8,377 bases of DNA from the NCBI GenBank assembly GCA_945860375.1, contig CAMAQR010000096.1, positions 1-8,377 on the forward strand. The letters are read 5' to 3'. The translations under genes and the position numbers were made by a program. Positions 7,191 through 8,377 of this stretch are shown here, one piece after another. Below the pieces are notes generated by a model. That model made no database searches and was not told the origin of the DNA. It saw only the letters and a program-made list of their open reading frames with translations. The stretch comes from Pseudorhodobacter antarcticus (GTDB taxonomy: Bacteria; Pseudomonadota; Alphaproteobacteria; Rhodobacterales; Rhodobacteraceae). The number at the start of each line of letters is the position of its first letter. Position 1 is the stretch's first letter.

Positions 7191-7405
7191 TGTTTGATGC
7201 CACGGTTTGATGGTGCCATCCTTTCTCAGGAATGGAAGGAAGCAACATGGGACAAATTCGTCACCGAAGCGCCACGATCGAGCCAGCGAGGCGCCACCGG
7301 TTCGAGCCCGCTGGCGAGGGCATGCCGTCAGAGCAGCAATACGGCGATCCATTGCCCGACAGGGCCTTGCAACGCAATGTCCCGAGAGGGGCAAGCTGTG
7401 CGTGA
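7191..7405 (+). pseudogene. Decayed 5' end of an IS481-type insertion sequence (transposase N-terminus)
   Basis: The ATG at 7247, with GGAAGGA six bases upstream, begins MGQIRHRSAT, which agrees with the start of many proteobacterial IS481-type transposases as I remember them. The expected continuation (T-HAVRAAIQRS-type) then appears in another frame near 7325-7360 as HAVRAAIRRSIA, after about 40 bases of foreign sequence, so the gene is disrupted. The ATG frame stops at 7405 after 52 codons. The segment starting TGTTTGATGCC at 7191 is a plausible left terminus because the family's ends begin with TGT, but the matching right end and the DDE catalytic domain are missing. It is a non-functional remnant. 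The family call comes from memory of the N-terminal pattern, so it is moderate. Confidence 0.5.
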
Positions 7406-7556
7406 TAATAGCACTTCCAGGAGGGTTGTATCCGGCATAACCACTTTGCCCGTCAATCGAAATAACTACAGTAATCGGCGCCCCGCCCGGGTCGCTAAAA
7501 GCGCCCACATCACAAAGAAATGTCTCACCCGCAATTCCACCAATGCGATCACCCAC
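7400..7556 (-). pseudogene. 5' fragment of an unrecognised gene cut by the IS481 remnant
   Basis: On the minus strand a GTG at 7556 has AAGGGG (7569-7564) seven bases upstream and opens a reading frame beginning VGDRIGGIAGETFLCDVGAF, later PITVVISIDGQSGYAGYNPPG. After about 50 codons the frame runs into DNA that belongs to the plus-strand transposase remnant, so what remains is only the start of a gene. I do not recognise the family. The glycine-rich, beta-prone sequence with one cysteine has no signal peptide. It follows the candidate small membrane gene by four bases, which suggests a former small operon. The exact 3' breakpoint is approximate. Confidence 0.35.
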
Positions 7557-7560
7557 TTTC

Positions 7561-7744
7561 TTACCCCTTTACATAGCTATTTTCAGATAGTGTAGCAAGA
7601 AATATTACAATAGATATACCTAACAGAAATAATCGCCAAATTATAGTGACGACGATTAGAACTATACCGGCGTATCCATCGCGATCGCCAAATAAGCACA
7701 TCGGCAAATTCCAAAAAAAATGGAAATATGTCTGGAACTTTCAT
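7561..7744 (-). pseudogene. Candidate small membrane protein, frame broken at a T8 run
   Basis: On the minus strand ATG 7744 (GGAG at 7758-7755 upstream) starts MKVPDIFPFF and then meets a run of eight T (A8 at 7713-7720 on the plus strand). In the given frame the remainder is basic and poorly protein-like, ending at 7583. Removing one T joins it to another frame that gives a 60-residue product with a long hydrophobic stretch (residues 26-52, containing GIVLIVVTIIWRLFLLGIS) and ends at TAA 7563-7561. That shape, a short N-terminus, one membrane segment and a polar tail NSYVKG, looks like a real small membrane protein. Either the run has gained a base (mutation or sequencing error), or the frame shifts there, or the open frame alone (ATG 7701, 46 residues) is the gene. 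No homologue is recognised. Confidence 0.35.
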
Positions 7745-7865
7745 AGACTACTCACTCCATATTTGGGCAATATATAAACCTGTATTCTGTATAACGCCAA
7801 ATGACAATTCAGTTTAAGGATCCTGCATCCATAGTCGGTAGAAGTATTGGAATCCAGTAACAACC
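7561..7865. other. AT-rich stretch
   Basis: Bases 7561-7860 contain about 36% G+C by hand count (108 of 300), far below the operon before it. Such a dip with short ORFs between mobile-element remnants is typical of recently acquired DNA. It runs from about the GTG at 7556 to the end of the RTX-like fragment near 7865. Confidence 0.75.
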
Positions 7866-8141
7866 ATACCGATAGCCATGCGTCTCGGCCATCAAAACCG
7901 CACTCGCCACCGTCCGCGTCACCCCGTTCATCACAAACGCCGACTGCCCGTTGATCATCGAGCCATCGGTCAGCGTGATCCGCGTCGCATCTTCGGTCAG
8001 CCGGATTTCCGTAATTCCCAATTGCGTCAGGCTTTGCGCGATTTGCGCGCCATCCGCCTGCAAGACCAAATCGGCCATCGCTGCTGCATCGGTGGCACCC
8101 GCGTTCATACAACCCTTTAACACCGCAGCCACCCCCGCCAC
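7809..8141 (-). pseudogene. Fragment resembling an RTX/hemolysin-type exoprotein
   Basis: A minus-strand frame of 110 codons from GTG 8141 reads, in its middle, IAQSLTQLGITEIRLTEDAT, then ITLTDGSMINGQSAF and VASAVLMAETHGYR. This pattern of LxxLGIxxIxLT followed by a DGS...GQ..F turn and a xxGYR ending is often seen inside large calcium-binding RTX or hemolysin-type secreted proteins of alphaproteobacteria. An in-frame stop lies directly before GTG 8141, there are no GGxGxDxxx calcium repeats in the window, and the last 20 or so residues lie in the AT-rich DNA and do not fit. It therefore looks like a leftover piece of a much longer gene, not a working short one. The family placement is from remembered pattern and remains moderate. 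Confidence 0.4.
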
Positions 8142-8162
8142 TTACAACCCTGACGGCAGCCA

Positions 8163-8198
8163 TAGACAGACCGCACAATTCGTCTAGTCTTTTTAGAC
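8163..8198. promoter_or_regulatory. Cluster of TAGAC/GTCTA half-sites
   Basis: Three half-sites lie close together: TAGAC at 8163-8167, GTCTA at 8182-8186 and TAGAC at 8194-8198. The middle one can form an inverted repeat with either neighbour. The left pair (TAGACAGACCG...CGTCTA) resembles operators of TetR-type repressors in alphaproteobacteria. No intact regulator or target gene is present, so it may be a stranded promoter piece. Confidence 0.25.
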
Positions 8199-8230
8199 AA
8201 ATCCTGCACGACGCGATTTCAATCTGTGAT

Positions 8231-8377
8231 CTAGGCTCAGGACTCATAGCCAGAACATGACGATTGCGGCGAGGGCGCAGGCCGACAGGAAGATGTCAGC
8301 GCGCCTGTCAAAGCGCATGGCCACCCTTCGCCAATCCTTCAGACGCCCGAACATGTTCTCGATCTTGTGACGCTTCT
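8231..8377 (-). mobile_element. End of an IS5-family (IS427-like) insertion sequence; runs off the window
   Basis: The transposase gene end at 8244 and the sequence CTAGGCTCAGGACTC at 8231-8245 suggest the terminal inverted repeat lies here, inserted at a CTAG-type target, which is usual for IS427-group elements. The other end is outside the window, so the repeat cannot be checked. Confidence 0.6.
8244..8377 (-). CDS. IS5-family transposase, C-terminal part (partial)
   Basis: The minus strand encodes the last 44 residues of a DDE transposase, starting KRHKIENMFGRLKDWRR and ending in AIVMFWL followed by TGA (8246-8244). The R-x3-E-x6-K spacing of the IS5-family YREK signature is met by R-HKI-E-NMFGRL-K; this Glu is the third catalytic residue. 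The ending, a hydrophobic helix with FWL, is common in IS427-group transposases. The rest of the gene lies beyond position 8377, so it cannot be said whether the element is intact. It stands next to other disrupted genes and may have caused part of the rearrangement at this end. Confidence 0.88.
   Translation of the reverse strand, partial: KRHKIENMFGRLKDWRRVAMRFDRRADIFLSACALAAIVMFWL

Noticed and set aside
7093..8243. tRNA, CRISPR array or attachment site in the accessory zone
   Set aside because: No cloverleaf-like sequence, no regularly spaced repeats and no flanking direct repeat pair could be found by eye.
7741..8247. A 168-codon minus-strand frame covering the RTX-like region
   Set aside because: Over 7870-8140 it is in a different frame from the protein-like RTX reading and is Gly/Asp/Arg-rich without motifs, so most of it is a shadow; only its end, overlapping ATG 7744, could matter.

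Overview
The window looks like part of an alphaproteobacterial genome, most likely Rhodobacteraceae-like (Paracoccus/Roseobacter type). The grounds are G+C-rich coding DNA with alphaproteobacterial codon choice, a polyamine-type ABC transporter beside amide-cleaving enzymes, and IS5- and IS481-type transposase remnants at one end. This placement comes from gene style only; no rRNA or other marker gene is present.

Positions 1-7092 hold one tightly packed plus-strand operon whose start lies before the window. In order: the end of a periplasmic substrate-binding protein gene (partial), its ABC ATPase, an amidase-signature hydrolase, an Old Yellow Enzyme-type flavin ene-reductase, a PuuE/cyclic-imidase-like member of the polysaccharide deacetylase family, a 97-residue protein with an N-terminal CxxC, and a CobW/COG0523 metallochaperone GTPase. 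Gaps are short (3-64 bases) and the last two genes overlap by 11 bases. The two largest gaps, after the binding-protein gene and after the deacetylase gene, each hold a strong hairpin that can be drawn with a GCAA tetraloop and lacks a T-run, so these look like mRNA-stabilising or differential-expression elements rather than terminators. No permease gene is present; they are expected upstream.

The genes suggest uptake and breakdown of an unsaturated cyclic amide or imide. The ene-reductase would reduce the ring C=C, the imidase-like hydrolase would open the ring, the amidase would cut the resulting half-amide to a dicarboxylate plus ammonia, and the CobW protein (perhaps with the CxxC protein) would supply metal to the hydrolase. 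This is inference from enzyme families and gene order.

Positions 7093-8377 are an accessory scrap zone. After an unexplained 98-base spacer there is a decayed 5' end of an IS481-type element on the plus strand. Beyond it, on the minus strand, are the start of an unrecognised gene cut off by that element, an AT-rich stretch (about 36% G+C over 7561-7860 by hand count) with a candidate small membrane protein whose frame breaks at a T8 run, a fragment resembling an RTX/hemolysin-type exoprotein, a cluster of GTCTA/TAGAC half-sites, and the C-terminal end of an IS5-family transposase running off the window.
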